Shown in pieces: positions 28,407 to 38,135 of a stretch of DNA of 64,000 bases (the stretch's first letter is position 1; every line of letters starts with the position of its first letter). Source of the DNA: Halomonas sp. (lineage in GTDB: Bacteria > Pseudomonadota > Gammaproteobacteria > Pseudomonadales > Halomonadaceae); the NCBI RefSeq assembly GCF_029263665.1, contig NZ_JAJUFQ010000003.1, positions 248,001-312,000 of the forward strand, read 5' to 3'. A model generated the notes under the pieces. That model ran no database searches, had not been told where the DNA came from, and worked only from the letters and a program-made list of their open reading frames with translations. A program made the position numbers and the translations under genes.

Positions 28407-29318
28407 ATGAAAGCACCTCTTGCGCTTGTTTCCGCGACTGTCTTTTCAGCAATGATGTCTACCACTGCAGCTCAGGCTGCGGATGCAGTGGTGGTGTCTT
28501 CCAAGATCGATACTGAAGGTTCGGTATTGGGACAGATGATTCTGCAGCGTCTATCTGCTGCTGACATTGAGGTTGAAGACCGTTTGCAGCTCGGGGGCAC
28601 CAGCGTGGTGCGCCAAGCCTTGCTCAATGATGAGATTGATATATATCCGGAATACACCGGTAATGGTGCTTTCTTCCATGATATGACCGACAGCGACGTA
28701 TGGCACGATGCGGCGGCGGCCTTTGATACCGTCAAGCAGAAGGACGCCGAGCTTGGACTGGTGTGGCTGACTCCCGCTTCGGCCAACAACACCTATGCCA
28801 TCAGTGTGCGTGGCGATGTTGCCAGGGAAAATGAATTGACCACCCTTGATGACATGGCGGCCTACATCAATGACGGCGGTGATTTCAAACTGGCAGGAAG
28901 TAGCGAGTTCGTTGAATCGGACTTTGCGCTTCCTGCCTTTCAAGAGGCCTACGGTTTCACTCTGGATGAAGACCAGCTACTGGTACTGTCTGGAGGCAAC
29001 ACGGCTGCCACCATGCGGGCGGCCGCCCAGCAGACCAGTGGGGTCAATGCTGCCATGACCTACGGTACCGACGGTGGCCTGCAAGCCCTGGACCTGCTCG
29101 TGATGGAGGATACCAAAGGAGTGCAGCCGGTTTACCAGCCGGCACCGGTGATTCGTCAGGAAGTGCTCGAAGCGCATCCGGAAATTGCTGACCTGCTGGC
29201 CCCCGTATTCGAATCCCTCGACCTGGAGACACTCCAGCGCCTCAATGGCGAAGTGGCAGTCAATGGCCTGGATCCGGCCAAGGTCGCAGAGGACTATCTG
29301 GCCTCTCTCGAGGAATGA
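28407..29318 (+). CDS. yehZ: osmoprotectant ABC importer, periplasmic binding protein (OsmF/YehZ-like)
   Basis: 303 aa. Residues 1-24 form a signal peptide cut after AQA. The rest is an OpuAC-type fold with the family pattern VVSSKIDTEGSVLGQMI, DIYPEYTGNG and LAPVFESLDLETLQRLN. It binds glycine betaine or a related quaternary amine. It heads a four-gene unit in the same order as E. coli yehZYXW. The ATG at 28407 is preferred because upstream codons of the frame do not read as a signal peptide. Confidence 0.9.
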   Translation: MKAPLALVSATVFSAMMSTTAAQAADAVVVSSKIDTEGSVLGQMILQRLSAADIEVEDRLQLGGTSVVRQALLNDEIDIYPEYTGNGAFFHDMTDSDVWHDAAAAFDTVKQKDAELGLVWLTPASANNTYAISVRGDVARENELTTLDDMAAYINDGGDFKLAGSSEFVESDFALPAFQEAYGFTLDEDQLLVLSGGNTAATMRAAAQQTSGVNAAMTYGTDGGLQALDLLVMEDTKGVQPVYQPAPVIRQEVLEAHPEIADLLAPVFESLDLETLQRLNGEVAVNGLDPAKVAEDYLASLEE

Positions 29319-29336
29319 CCGATCGAGCCATCTGAT

Positions 29337-30512
29337 ATGCCACAAGGACAGGCCCAGGGACGGGCCAATTTCGTGCTGTTGAGTCTGCTGCTGATTGCCA
29401 TGCTGGCATGGTGGGGCCTGCCCAGCGTCAGCCTGGCACCGAATCGCATTGTACCGGGGACGAACTATCATGTCTGGGCCGTGGTGGGTTGGCCCATGGC
29501 GATCGTGTGGGCCTTGCCATTGGCGGTGGGGGGCTGGTTGTGCAGAAAGTTCTCACCCCGACATGCCAGGGCAGTGCTGGTGCTAGTCACGATCAGCCTG
29601 ATCGGCATGCCACTATGGATGACGTTGGCATCGTGGCAACTGGTAGACCCTGATTTGCCCCAGGCACGTCTCGGCATTGGAGCCAGCCTGTGGGTGCTGT
29701 TGTTTGTCCTGCTGCTGGCCATGGTCGAATTGCGCTCGTATCTGAAGCTGGCAACCTGGCAAGTATGGCTCTGTGTGTTATCTCCCGTGGTAGTGGGAGC
29801 CATCTGTATTCCTCTCGGTCTCGATGCTCTGGCGTTGTGGCAGGAGTATCTGGGGCGTCGTGATGGCTTGCACAAAGCCGTCGTCGAGCACTTGCTGCTG
29901 GTCAGCGCAACCGTCGTGCTGAGTCTTTCATTGGGTATCGCCATGGCCCTGGCGATACGTGCCGTACCTCGTCTGCAGAGCTCTGCCTTTGCTGTATTGA
30001 ACTTCTTTCAGACAGTGCCAAGCCTGGCATTGTTTGGACTTCTGCTGGGCCCCTTGGCCTGGCTGTCCCACCACTACACTTGGCTGGCGAATCTTGGTGT
30101 CAGCGGAATTGGTTGGGCTCCTGCCTTGATGGCTTTGGTGATCTACAGTCTGCTGCCAATAGTGCGTAATACGTTTGTGGCGCTGGAAGGCGTCGATGAA
30201 AGTATCATCGACGCCGCTCGTGGCATGGGAATGAGCCGCATCCAGATATTTGCTCAGGTCCGGGTGCCATTGGCCTTGCCAGTGATGCTCGAAGGTGTCC
30301 GCATCACAACGGTACAGGCTATTGGCCTGGCTGCTGTCGCGGCTCTGGTTGGTGCAGGAGGATTAGGCAGGTTCATCTTCCAGGGCCTGGGACAGGCGGC
30401 CATGGACATGGTGCTACTGGGGGCTTTGCCAATCCTGCTGATGGCGGTGGCTGCCGATGCCCTGCTGGCTGCATTGTCGCGGTGGGTGCGAAGAGCGGAG
30501 GACGCAAGTTGA
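29337..30512 (+). CDS. yehY: osmoprotectant ABC importer, permease (YehY-like)
   Basis: 391 aa. An N-terminal half of about five hydrophobic helices precedes a standard BPD-type permease domain (about 185-385) with the EAA-like loop LEGVDESIIDAARGMGMSR. The long hydrophobic N-terminal half is typical of YehY and sets it apart from the shorter YehW partner. It starts 18 bp after the binding-protein stop and overlaps the next gene by 4 bp. Confidence 0.9.
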   Translation: MPQGQAQGRANFVLLSLLLIAMLAWWGLPSVSLAPNRIVPGTNYHVWAVVGWPMAIVWALPLAVGGWLCRKFSPRHARAVLVLVTISLIGMPLWMTLASWQLVDPDLPQARLGIGASLWVLLFVLLLAMVELRSYLKLATWQVWLCVLSPVVVGAICIPLGLDALALWQEYLGRRDGLHKAVVEHLLLVSATVVLSLSLGIAMALAIRAVPRLQSSAFAVLNFFQTVPSLALFGLLLGPLAWLSHHYTWLANLGVSGIGWAPALMALVIYSLLPIVRNTFVALEGVDESIIDAARGMGMSRIQIFAQVRVPLALPVMLEGVRITTVQAIGLAAVAALVGAGGLGRFIFQGLGQAAMDMVLLGALPILLMAVAADALLAALSRWVRRAEDAS

Positions 30513-31453
30513 TCGAGCTGATTCATGTCACTAAGCGATTCTCGGCGGCGACAGCTGTCGATGATATATCGCTCACGGTGAAAAATGGCGAATTCTGTTG
30601 CCTGATAGGGACCTCTGGCTGTGGGAAGTCGACCACGTTGCGCATGATCAATCGCTTGATCGAACACAGCGATGGTGAAATCCATATCGACAATCAGCCA
30701 ATTCGCAGCTTCCGTGGGGAAACATTGCGACGGCGCATTGGCTATGTCATCCAAAGTACCGGTCTGTTTCCTCATTGGACAGTGGCACGCAACATTGCCC
30801 TGGTGCCGAATCTGCTGAAGTGGTCTGGGTCGCGTATTGAACAGCGTGTCGAAGAGCTGATGGAGTTGCTCGGGCTACCGGTTGCCGAGTTCGCCAGCAA
30901 GTATCCTCACCAATTGTCAGGAGGCCAGGCCCAGCGTGTCGGTGTGGCCAGGGCTCTGGCTGCAGACCCTGACATACTGTTGATGGATGAACCCTTTGGC
31001 GCCCTGGACCCGATCACTCGTGAGGCCTTGCAGTTCGAGTTGCGCGAGCTGCAGTCTCGCTTGAACAAGACCGTGGTCTTTGTCACTCACGATATGGATG
31101 AAGCCCTGCGCCTGGCCGACCGGCTGGTCGTGATGCATCAAGGGCGTATCGTGCAGCAGGGACATCCGCTGGAACTACTCCGGCAGCCTGCTGATGACTT
31201 TGTGGCTTCCTTGCTTGGTGGTGAGGACCGCGGTCTGAAGGAAGCCGCCTTGTTGCCGGTGCATGAACGCATGACACCACTGGGGGCTGGAGGAGTGGCC
31301 AAGCATCGCATTGCCCAGGACGCCTCCTTGCGTCAGGCGCTGTCGATGATGCTCTGGCAGCGTGTCGAGCGGCTGGCCGTCGTGGATGAGGACGATATTC
31401 CCATCGGTGAACTGAGTTTTCGGCGCCTGGCAGGAGCACAGAGCAATGACTGA
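30509..31453 (+). CDS. yehX: osmoprotectant ABC importer, ATPase (YehX-like)
   Basis: About 314 aa. Walker A GTSGCGKST, Q-loop VIQSTGLFPH, signature LSGGQAQR and Walker B ILLMDEPFGALD are present. The C-terminal part resembles one CBS-type segment (DASLRQALSMMLWQRVERLAVVDED). I start it at TTG 30509 because GGAGGA lies 8 nt before it and TTGA couples it to the permease stop; a GTG at 30482 is possible but lies inside the permease end. It energises uptake by the two flanking permeases. Confidence 0.92.
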   Translation: MIELIHVTKRFSAATAVDDISLTVKNGEFCCLIGTSGCGKSTTLRMINRLIEHSDGEIHIDNQPIRSFRGETLRRRIGYVIQSTGLFPHWTVARNIALVPNLLKWSGSRIEQRVEELMELLGLPVAEFASKYPHQLSGGQAQRVGVARALAADPDILLMDEPFGALDPITREALQFELRELQSRLNKTVVFVTHDMDEALRLADRLVVMHQGRIVQQGHPLELLRQPADDFVASLLGGEDRGLKEAALLPVHERMTPLGAGGVAKHRIAQDASLRQALSMMLWQRVERLAVVDEDDIPIGELSFRRLAGAQSND

Positions 31454-32183
31454 TCAGGCAGTGGGGCGTCCGCTTGCCTGGCGTTGGCTGATGCCTCTGA
31501 TGTGGTGGTCGCTGCTGGTGGCGGGTTGTCTGATGATGGATGGGCTCGAGCCGTTGCTGAGATTGATCGAGCCTGATCATCGACAGGTTATCTATGCCCG
31601 GACCGATCTGCTGGTGCTACTGGGGCGACATTTGCTGGTGGTCGGAGTGGCTGCACTTCTAGCCGTGGCGATAGGCGTAGGAGCGGGAGTGGCCGTGACG
31701 CGTACCTGGGGGCGCGATTTCCTCCCTCTGGTGAGCCAGGTAGCATCCCTGGGGCAGACTTTCCCTCCCGTGGCGGTGCTGGCGCTGGCAGTGCCTGTCA
31801 TGGGCTTTGGCACCTTGCCGATCATTGTGGCGCTGTTGCTCTATGGCCTGTTGCCTATCGTGCGCAATACCCTGGCAGGCATCGAGGGCATTGATCCTTC
31901 GGTCAAGGAAGCGGCGCGAGGCATGGGCATGTCAACAAGGGAGGTTCTGCTCCAGGTGGAACTGCCTCTGGCGGCTCCCGTCATCTGGGCGGGTATCCGG
32001 ACTTCCGTGACGATCAATATTGCGACAGCTGCGTTGGGCGCGACAGTAGGGGCCAGTAATCTGGGGGATCCCATCATTGCCGGTATCGTCAACGGCAACA
32101 TGGCCTACGTGGTGCAGGGAGCTGTGCTGGTCGCGCTATTGGCGCTGAGCGTGGATAGTGTCTTTGCTCAATTGTGCGACTAA
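31446..32183 (+). CDS. yehW: osmoprotectant ABC importer, second permease (YehW-like)
   Basis: 245 aa, one BPD-type permease domain with about six helices and the EAA-like loop GIDPSVKEAARGMGMSTREV. It overlaps yehX by 8 bp, so the two are translationally coupled. The heterodimeric permease (YehY plus YehW) with one ATPase is the E. coli arrangement. For a halophile this would be one of several betaine uptake routes; the actual substrate is not shown by the sequence. Confidence 0.9.
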   Translation: MTDQAVGRPLAWRWLMPLMWWSLLVAGCLMMDGLEPLLRLIEPDHRQVIYARTDLLVLLGRHLLVVGVAALLAVAIGVGAGVAVTRTWGRDFLPLVSQVASLGQTFPPVAVLALAVPVMGFGTLPIIVALLLYGLLPIVRNTLAGIEGIDPSVKEAARGMGMSTREVLLQVELPLAAPVIWAGIRTSVTINIATAALGATVGASNLGDPIIAGIVNGNMAYVVQGAVLVALLALSVDSVFAQLCD

Positions 32184-32208
32184 AGTTGCGTCTATTAACT
32201 TCTTTCAG

Positions 32209-32224
32209 TTTACGTTAACGTCAC
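32209..32224. promoter_or_regulatory. palindromic operator candidate before the bkd operon
   Basis: TTTACGTTAACGTCAC contains the perfect 10-bp palindrome ACGTTAACGT and resembles, from memory, the TTTACGTNNACGTAAA site of LiuR, the MerR-type regulator of branched-chain amino acid breakdown. It lies about 90 bp upstream of E1 alpha. Confidence 0.45.
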
Positions 32225-32314
32225 ATCGTGCGTTGACCGTTCGCAGGGCAATCCCCTGGCGAGACGGGGAAATAACGACAACACTGCCCTCAAAAAGGGT
32301 AAAGGAACAGCACG

Positions 32315-33529
32315 ATGACAACGACAGCTCAGATTCACGAGCCGGACTTCCTGGCCGGCGACGAATTTTCCATCCCGACCTACAGTGTCCTGACTCAGGA
32401 TGGCACGCTTTTTCCTGGCGCCACGGCACCTGATCTGGGCAAGGAAAAGGCGCTGCGTATCTATCACACCATGGTGAAGACCAGAGTGATGGATGAACGC
32501 ATGATGGCAGCCCAACGCCAGGGACGCCTGAGTTTCTACATGCAGTGCACCGGTGAAGAAGCCGCCGTGATTGGCAGTGCTGCAGCCCTCGATGATGCCG
32601 ACATGATCATGGCTCAGTATCGAGAGCAGGGCGCCTTGATGTATCGCGGCTTCAGCATCGATGAGTTCATGAACCAGCTGTTTGGCAATGAACTCGACTA
32701 CGGCAAGGGCCGCCAGATGCCGGTCCATTACGGGTCACGCAAGCTGCATTACATGACCATCTCATCGCCTCTGGCAACTCAGATTCCCCAGGCCACGGGC
32801 TATGCCTATGGCCAGAAGCTGGCTGGCAATGGTAACTGCACCATCACCTACTTTGGTGAGGGGGCCGCCTCAGAAGGCGACTTCCATGCCGCCCTGAACA
32901 TGGCGGCGGTACATGAAGTGCCAGTGATCTTCTTCTGTCGCAATAATGGCTATGCGATTTCCACACCATCGGTGGAGCAGTTCGCTGCGGACGGTGTGGC
33001 CCCCCGAGCTTTCGGCTATCGCATGCACGTGATCCGTGTCGATGGCAATGACGTGCTGGCGGTGTATCACGCCACCGAGCGCGCACGTCAGCTCGTGGTG
33101 GAGCATAACAAGCCGGTACTGATCGAGGCGATGACCTACCGTCTCGCGGCGCATTCATCATCTGACGACCCTTCCGGGTATCGTTCACGCAAGGAAGAGG
33201 ACGCCTGGCGAGAAAAGGACCCGCTTCGTCGCATGCAGGCCTGGTTGGAGCATCAAGGCTGGTGGGACGAGGAGGAGGAGAAAGCCCTGCAGGATAGTCT
33301 GCGTCGCGAAGTGCTGGAAACCATGAAGCGCGCCGAGAAGCGCCCGCCACCTGCATTGGATACTCTGGTGAGTGAGGTTTACGCCGAGGTCACGCCAGCC
33401 TTGCAGCATCAGTTGGATGCGCTCAAGAACCATATCCGGCATTACCCCGAGGCCTACCCGCGCGGTGCCCGTTTCCTGGATACCACGCGGCAGGAAAAGG
33501 ATGCGCACAATGAGCAGGGAGGTGCTTGA
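32315..33529 (+). CDS. bkdA1: branched-chain 2-oxoacid dehydrogenase E1 alpha
   Basis: 404 aa. The thiamine-diphosphate motif runs from GEGAASEGD (181-189) to NN (210-211). The phosphorylation-loop region reads [17 protein letters not shown] (275-291), close to the YRIGHHSTSDDSS loop of mitochondrial BCKDH and unlike pyruvate dehydrogenase E1 alpha. With E1 beta it decarboxylates the keto acids of valine, leucine and isoleucine. AAAGGAA precedes the ATG. E1 beta starts one base after its stop. Acetoin or pyruvate dehydrogenase is the alternative, but the loop and gene order favour the branched-chain enzyme. Confidence 0.9.
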   Translation: MTTTAQIHEPDFLAGDEFSIPTYSVLTQDGTLFPGATAPDLGKEKALRIYHTMVKTRVMDERMMAAQRQGRLSFYMQCTGEEAAVIGSAAALDDADMIMAQYREQGALMYRGFSIDEFMNQLFGNELDYGKGRQMPVHYGSRKLHYMTISSPLATQIPQATGYAYGQKLAGNGNCTITYFGEGAASEGDFHAALNMAAVHEVPVIFFCRNNGYAISTPSVEQFAADGVAPRAFGYRMHVIRVDGNDVLAVYHATERARQLVVEHNKPVLIEAMTYRLAAHSSSDDPSGYRSRKEEDAWREKDPLRRMQAWLEHQGWWDEEEEKALQDSLRREVLETMKRAEKRPPPALDTLVSEVYAEVTPALQHQLDALKNHIRHYPEAYPRGARFLDTTRQEKDAHNEQGGA

Positions 33530-33530
33530 G

Positions 33531-34508
33531 ATGCCGACGATCAATATGCTTCAGGCCATCAATCAGGCACTGGATATCGCCATGGCTGAAGATGAGCGTG
33601 TACTGTGCTTCGGTGAGGATGTGGGCGGATTTGGCGGCGTATTTCGTGCCACTAGCCACCTGCAGGAGAAATACGGCAAGGCCCGCTGTTTCAATACCCC
33701 CCTGGTGGAACAGGGCATCATTGGTTTTGCCAATGGCCTGGCGGCCCAGGGGTCCGTGCCGGTGGCCGAGATCCAGTTTGCTGATTACATCTATCCGGCC
33801 TTCGACCAGATCGTCAACGAAACGGCGAAATATCGCTATCGTTCTGGCGACCTGTTCAATGTCGGTGGGCTGACCATTCGTACCCCATATGGTGGCGGTA
33901 TCTCCGGCGGTCATTATCACTCTCAGTCACCAGAAGCCTATTTCGCTCATACTCCTGGCCTCAAGATTGTGGTGCCCCGTAATCCCTACGAGGCCAAGGG
34001 GTTGTTGCTGGCAGCGATTCGCGACCCTGATCCGGTCCTGTTTTTCGAGCCCAAGCGCCTGTACCGCGCCGCTGTCGGCGAAGTGCCGGAAGAAGACTAC
34101 CAACTGCCCCTCAGTGAAGCGGAAGTGACCAAGGAAGGCAGTGACATCACCGTGCTGGGCTGGGGCGCTCAGATGGAAGTCATCGACAAGGCTGTGGAAA
34201 TGGCCGAGAAAGATGGGGTGTCATGTGAAGTCATTGATTTACGCACCATCCTGCCCTGGGATGAGGATACTGTTGTCGAGTCCGTACTGAAAACCGGGCG
34301 TCTGGTGATTACTCATGAGGCGCCGCGAACCGGTGGCTTTGCAGGTGAAATTTCCGCCACCATTCAGGAGCGCTGTTTCCTGTACCTGGAATCTCCCATT
34401 CAGCGGGTGACCGGGTTGGATACGCCTTTTCCTCTGACACTGGAAAAGGAATATCTGCCAGACCATCTCAAGATCTACGAGGCCATTCGTGCCGCAATGA
34501 ACTACTGA
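33531..34508 (+). CDS. bkdA2: branched-chain 2-oxoacid dehydrogenase E1 beta
   Basis: 325 aa, the normal size. [32 protein letters not shown] and the C-terminal transketolase domain with [13 protein letters not shown] are typical of E1 beta. It completes the alpha2beta2 tetramer. The ATG at 33531 has GGGAGGT 9 nt upstream; an ATG at 33510 inside the E1 alpha end is less likely. Confidence 0.93.
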   Translation: MPTINMLQAINQALDIAMAEDERVLCFGEDVGGFGGVFRATSHLQEKYGKARCFNTPLVEQGIIGFANGLAAQGSVPVAEIQFADYIYPAFDQIVNETAKYRYRSGDLFNVGGLTIRTPYGGGISGGHYHSQSPEAYFAHTPGLKIVVPRNPYEAKGLLLAAIRDPDPVLFFEPKRLYRAAVGEVPEEDYQLPLSEAEVTKEGSDITVLGWGAQMEVIDKAVEMAEKDGVSCEVIDLRTILPWDEDTVVESVLKTGRLVITHEAPRTGGFAGEISATIQERCFLYLESPIQRVTGLDTPFPLTLEKEYLPDHLKIYEAIRAAMNY

Positions 34509-34564
34509 GCCGCTAGCCCGTCGAGGGTGGCTCGTTGAGACAGGTACGGACAGGAGAGACAAAG

Positions 34565-36232
34565 ATGACGGAATTCAAATTGCCCGATATCGGCGAAGGC
34601 ATCGTCGAATGTGAGGTCATTGAGTGGAAGGTGGCCGAGGGCGACACCATCGTCGAAGACCAGCCGGTGGTGGAGGTGATGACCGACAAGGCCCTGGTCG
34701 AAATCACCGCACCGACGGATGGGCGCGTGACGCAGTTGCATGTGGCCAAGGGTGAGATGGCCAGGGTGCACGCGACATTGTTCAGTTACGATGCCCTTGA
34801 TGGCGAAGGTGAAAGCACGACTGCCGGCAAGAGCCAGGAGCCAGCAGAAGGCAGTGCGGCACGCTGGGAAACGCCTCTCGAACATGGTTCCTCGCAAGTG
34901 ACGAAAACCAGCGCTGGGGCCGTGGACTTCATTTTGCCGGATATTGGTGAAGGCATTGTCGAGTGTGAGGTGGTCGAATGGCATGTTGCCGTAGGTGATC
35001 ATATCTCGGAGGACCAGCACCTGGTCGATGTGATGACTGACAAGGCCATGGTCGAGATCACCGCGCCGGAAGATGGCGAAGTCAGCGCGTTGCATGTTGC
35101 CAAGGGAGAAATGGCCCGGGTCCATGCTCCATTGTTTGCCTATCGTGCAAAAGGTGGTCACTCCGCTGTCGAGATGGCCGAGAAGCATGAGAAGGCCGTT
35201 TCTTCCGTCGCGGTGGATCATGTGGCGGCATCAGGATCCCATGTGCCAGATTCTGGCATGTCGGGTGGCGCTGAGGGTTCCGGTGTCAATGTCACGGCGG
35301 GAAAAGGGGCCTACGGGCGTACGCCGGCGAGTCCTGCCGTGCGCCGCCTGGTGCGTGAGCATGGCCTCAAGCTTGAGGCGATTCCCGGTAGTGGCCGCAT
35401 GGGCAGGGTACTGAAGGAAGATGTATTGGCCTATCTGGCGCAGGCCGAGAGCACAGAGACCAGGCAACCGGATGAGAGATCATCCGACAGTACTGCCGTA
35501 CGGCCATCAGCGGCGGGGTTCGAGAATATCTCGCACACCGAGCCCATGCGAGGCATTCGTGCAGCCATGGCTCGCCAGATGGTGGCTTCTGTCAGCACCA
35601 TTCCCCATTTCCACTACGGGGAGGAAATCGATGTCACAGAGCTTTTGGCGTTGCGTCAGCGTCTCAAGCCCCAGGCTGAATTGCGACAGCTACGCCTGAC
35701 GTTGATGCCGTTCTTCATGAAGGCCATGGCCTTGGCCGTGCGTGCCGAGCCTATTCTCAATGCACGCCTGAACGAAGACGCAAGTGAGATCCAGTATCTG
35801 GCCCACTGCAATATTGGTATGGCGGTGGATGGCAAGGCAGGACTGATGGTGCCGAATATCAAAGGAGTCGAAGGGCTCAGCGTGCTGGATATCGCTGCCG
35901 AGGTTCAGCGCCTGACCGAGGCTGCCCGGGAAGGCCGCGTCAGTCAGGAGGATCTCAAGGGCGGCACGATCAGTATCTCCAATATTGGTGCCATGGGAGG
36001 CACTTACGCAGCACCCATCATCAATGCGCCGGAAGCGGCTATCGTGGCCATCGGCAAGAGCCAGTGGTTGCCACGCTTCGATGAACATGGCGAGGTGACT
36101 CGACGGGCCATCATGACGGTGACATGGGCCGGTGATCATCGACTGATCGATGGCGGGACCATTGCTCGCTTCTGTAATGTATGGAAAGGTTTCCTGGAAA
36201 GCCCGGAAACCATGTTATTGCATCTGTCCTGA
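34565..36232 (+). CDS. bkdB: branched-chain 2-oxoacid dehydrogenase E2 with two lipoyl domains
   Basis: 555 aa. Two lipoyl domains carry the lipoylated lysine in TDKALVEIT (Lys42) and TDKAMVEIT (Lys160). A linker leads to the E3/E1-binding domain (about 253-290, TPASPAVRRLVREHG) and the catalytic domain, which ends with the active-site DHRLIDGG (His525, Asp529). It transfers the acyl group to CoA and forms the complex core. The two lipoyl domains are very alike, pointing to internal duplication; Pseudomonas BkdB has one. No E3 (lpdV) follows, so E3 must come from elsewhere. AGGAGA precedes the ATG. Confidence 0.93.
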   Translation: MTEFKLPDIGEGIVECEVIEWKVAEGDTIVEDQPVVEVMTDKALVEITAPTDGRVTQLHVAKGEMARVHATLFSYDALDGEGESTTAGKSQEPAEGSAARWETPLEHGSSQVTKTSAGAVDFILPDIGEGIVECEVVEWHVAVGDHISEDQHLVDVMTDKAMVEITAPEDGEVSALHVAKGEMARVHAPLFAYRAKGGHSAVEMAEKHEKAVSSVAVDHVAASGSHVPDSGMSGGAEGSGVNVTAGKGAYGRTPASPAVRRLVREHGLKLEAIPGSGRMGRVLKEDVLAYLAQAESTETRQPDERSSDSTAVRPSAAGFENISHTEPMRGIRAAMARQMVASVSTIPHFHYGEEIDVTELLALRQRLKPQAELRQLRLTLMPFFMKAMALAVRAEPILNARLNEDASEIQYLAHCNIGMAVDGKAGLMVPNIKGVEGLSVLDIAAEVQRLTEAAREGRVSQEDLKGGTISISNIGAMGGTYAAPIINAPEAAIVAIGKSQWLPRFDEHGEVTRRAIMTVTWAGDHRLIDGGTIARFCNVWKGFLESPETMLLHLS

Positions 36233-36243
36233 TGCCTCTGTAG

Positions 36244-38133
36244 ATGTCCCAGGCCCAGTTACAGCAGTTCTACATTCCCGAAGAGCAGTCGATTTATCTG
36301 CTCAGTCAGGATGATGCGCGCAAGCTCAAGGAGTGGGTTGCATTATGCCAGGCCCAGCTTGAGCAACTGGGCTACCGTGATATCGAGTTGATCGGCAAGG
36401 GCGCCTATGGCTTTGTCTTTGCCGGTATCAATAGTATGACCACGGCTTCCCGAGAACATTACGTATTCAAGTTCTCTCGGGTGACGCTGCCGCAGCATCT
36501 GCAGGATCGTCTTGAAGAAGAGGCGTTCATGCTGGAGCAGGTGGATCACCCCCGGGTGCCCCGGTTGGTGGCTTTCCAGCGAGTGCGTCACCAATCGATC
36601 ATGGTCATGCAGCGAGCTCCTGGTATCAATCTGGAGGAGTTCTCGCTGCACAATGGACGCCTGTCGCCGCGTCTGGTGGTGCGGATTGCCGATCAGCTGG
36701 CAGATATCCTGCGCACCTTGCGTCAGGAAAGGACACCAGAAGGCAACCCGCGGCGCCCGGTAGTGCATGGTGACATCAAGCCTTCCAATCTGGTGTTCGA
36801 TGAAGAGCAAGAGACCGTCGCGCTGATTGACTGGGGATCGTCCGTCTTCGCCCAGCTTGATGCCCGCCTGCAGTTCGTGACCGCCAACGTCATGGAGCTG
36901 ATGTCGGATAACCTGCAGCAGACCAATGCCCGTCTGGGAGATGTCTATTTCATTGGTGATGACCAGTTGAATGGTGCCTTGTCGTCGCCACGTTTCGACG
37001 AGCAAGGGGTGGCTGCCACGCTCTATGCCCTAGCGTCGGCTCAGTCCTGCCGTTTTGGCCAGCGTGCCATTCCAGCACGCTCTCTTGGCTTGCCCATGGA
37101 GTTTGCGCGGGTGCTGGACGGTATGCTGGATCCTGACCCGCAGACACGTCTCAAGGCCGGGGATTACTTCCTGAGTGAGATGCCGCGCATGGGACGCTTG
37201 GTGATGCTTGACCTGCCGGCCTCGCCCGAGGCCCCGCTGGTGCCGGTATGGAGTCGGGCAGCGACCCGCGATATCGACTGTGTGGTATACAGTTCACGCA
37301 AGTCCTTTCTACGTGAAGAAGGCGTGGAGGAAACCCTCAATGACGTCAACGACGTGCAATTGGATCGTTATTACCGCAACTTCATGCAGGGCATGGGAGA
37401 AACCGAAAAGGCCTTTCTTGCCTCGGTCAGCCGCCTGGGCAAGTATCCGCTTGTCGGCGGGCTGGCGGTTCGCTGGGAAGCAGATGGGGTCTATATCGAT
37501 TCATCACTGAACCTCTACGATCCACAACTTAAGCCCGCTTTCGTCACGGCAGTGAACAACATGGTGACCCTGGCCAGAGCCATCCATCGCCAAGGTATCT
37601 TCAAGAGCTGCCTGTTCAATGCCAGGGATACACTGCACCTGGAGAGAGAAGGTGTCGAGCACCCTTTCATTGTCGACCCGACCATGCGCCTGTCGTATGA
37701 AGTAAGTGGAGTACCTGAGCTGGAAGATCGCTCGCGACTGCATAGCTACTTCGAGGATGGCCCGGATCCCGAAGAGCTGCTTGTCCTGCCCGAGGCCATC
37801 ATCAGTGCCTTGCAGGAGCTCAATGAGATCCACCATACCGGCATGATCATCTTTGAGGCTCTGCCTTCCCATCTGAAGATTCACCACCATTACCGCTTGC
37901 TTGATCCATCACGGGAAGAAGAGTTCCGGGATCGTCTGGAGGATATCCTTGATGCAGTACGGCTGATCGAGGGACTGGGCATTTCCGGTTTCATGAAAAT
38001 GCCCTACAAGGACACACGTTTCTTTCCCCATGTGGCCAGCCAGCCTGAGCGCTATTATCCACGCGACCCCAGGGCGGCACTGGCCAAGTGGCAGGAAACA
38101 TCTTCCCCCGCAGGCATCCCCGACAGTGACTGA
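36244..38133 (+). CDS. Hanks-type Ser/Thr protein kinase in the bkd operon
   Basis: 629 aa. The kinase domain (about 45-340) has a glycine loop GKGAYGFVFAG (51-61), a VAIK-type lysine at Lys76 (VFKFSR), a catalytic loop HGDIKPSN (Asp177, Lys179, Asn182) and DWG in place of DFG (Asp196), so the catalytic residues are all present. The second half (about 345-629) is a soluble domain I do not recognise, with no membrane segment or PASTA repeats. It starts 11 bp after the E2 stop and is therefore probably translated from the bkd message. Its target is unknown; E1 alpha is an obvious candidate. It converges with the csiR-like gene with only 2 bp between the stops. Confidence 0.85.
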   Translation: MSQAQLQQFYIPEEQSIYLLSQDDARKLKEWVALCQAQLEQLGYRDIELIGKGAYGFVFAGINSMTTASREHYVFKFSRVTLPQHLQDRLEEEAFMLEQVDHPRVPRLVAFQRVRHQSIMVMQRAPGINLEEFSLHNGRLSPRLVVRIADQLADILRTLRQERTPEGNPRRPVVHGDIKPSNLVFDEEQETVALIDWGSSVFAQLDARLQFVTANVMELMSDNLQQTNARLGDVYFIGDDQLNGALSSPRFDEQGVAATLYALASAQSCRFGQRAIPARSLGLPMEFARVLDGMLDPDPQTRLKAGDYFLSEMPRMGRLVMLDLPASPEAPLVPVWSRAATRDIDCVVYSSRKSFLREEGVEETLNDVNDVQLDRYYRNFMQGMGETEKAFLASVSRLGKYPLVGGLAVRWEADGVYIDSSLNLYDPQLKPAFVTAVNNMVTLARAIHRQGIFKSCLFNARDTLHLEREGVEHPFIVDPTMRLSYEVSGVPELEDRSRLHSYFEDGPDPEELLVLPEAIISALQELNEIHHTGMIIFEALPSHLKIHHHYRLLDPSREEEFRDRLEDILDAVRLIEGLGISGFMKMPYKDTRFFPHVASQPERYYPRDPRAALAKWQETSSPAGIPDSD

Positions 38134-38135
38134 GG

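Noticed and set aside
32315..36232. Acetoin or pyruvate dehydrogenase operon
   Set aside because: The E1 alpha loop with HSSSDD, the separate alpha/beta E1 genes and the gene order fit the branched-chain complex better; no acetoin genes are nearby.
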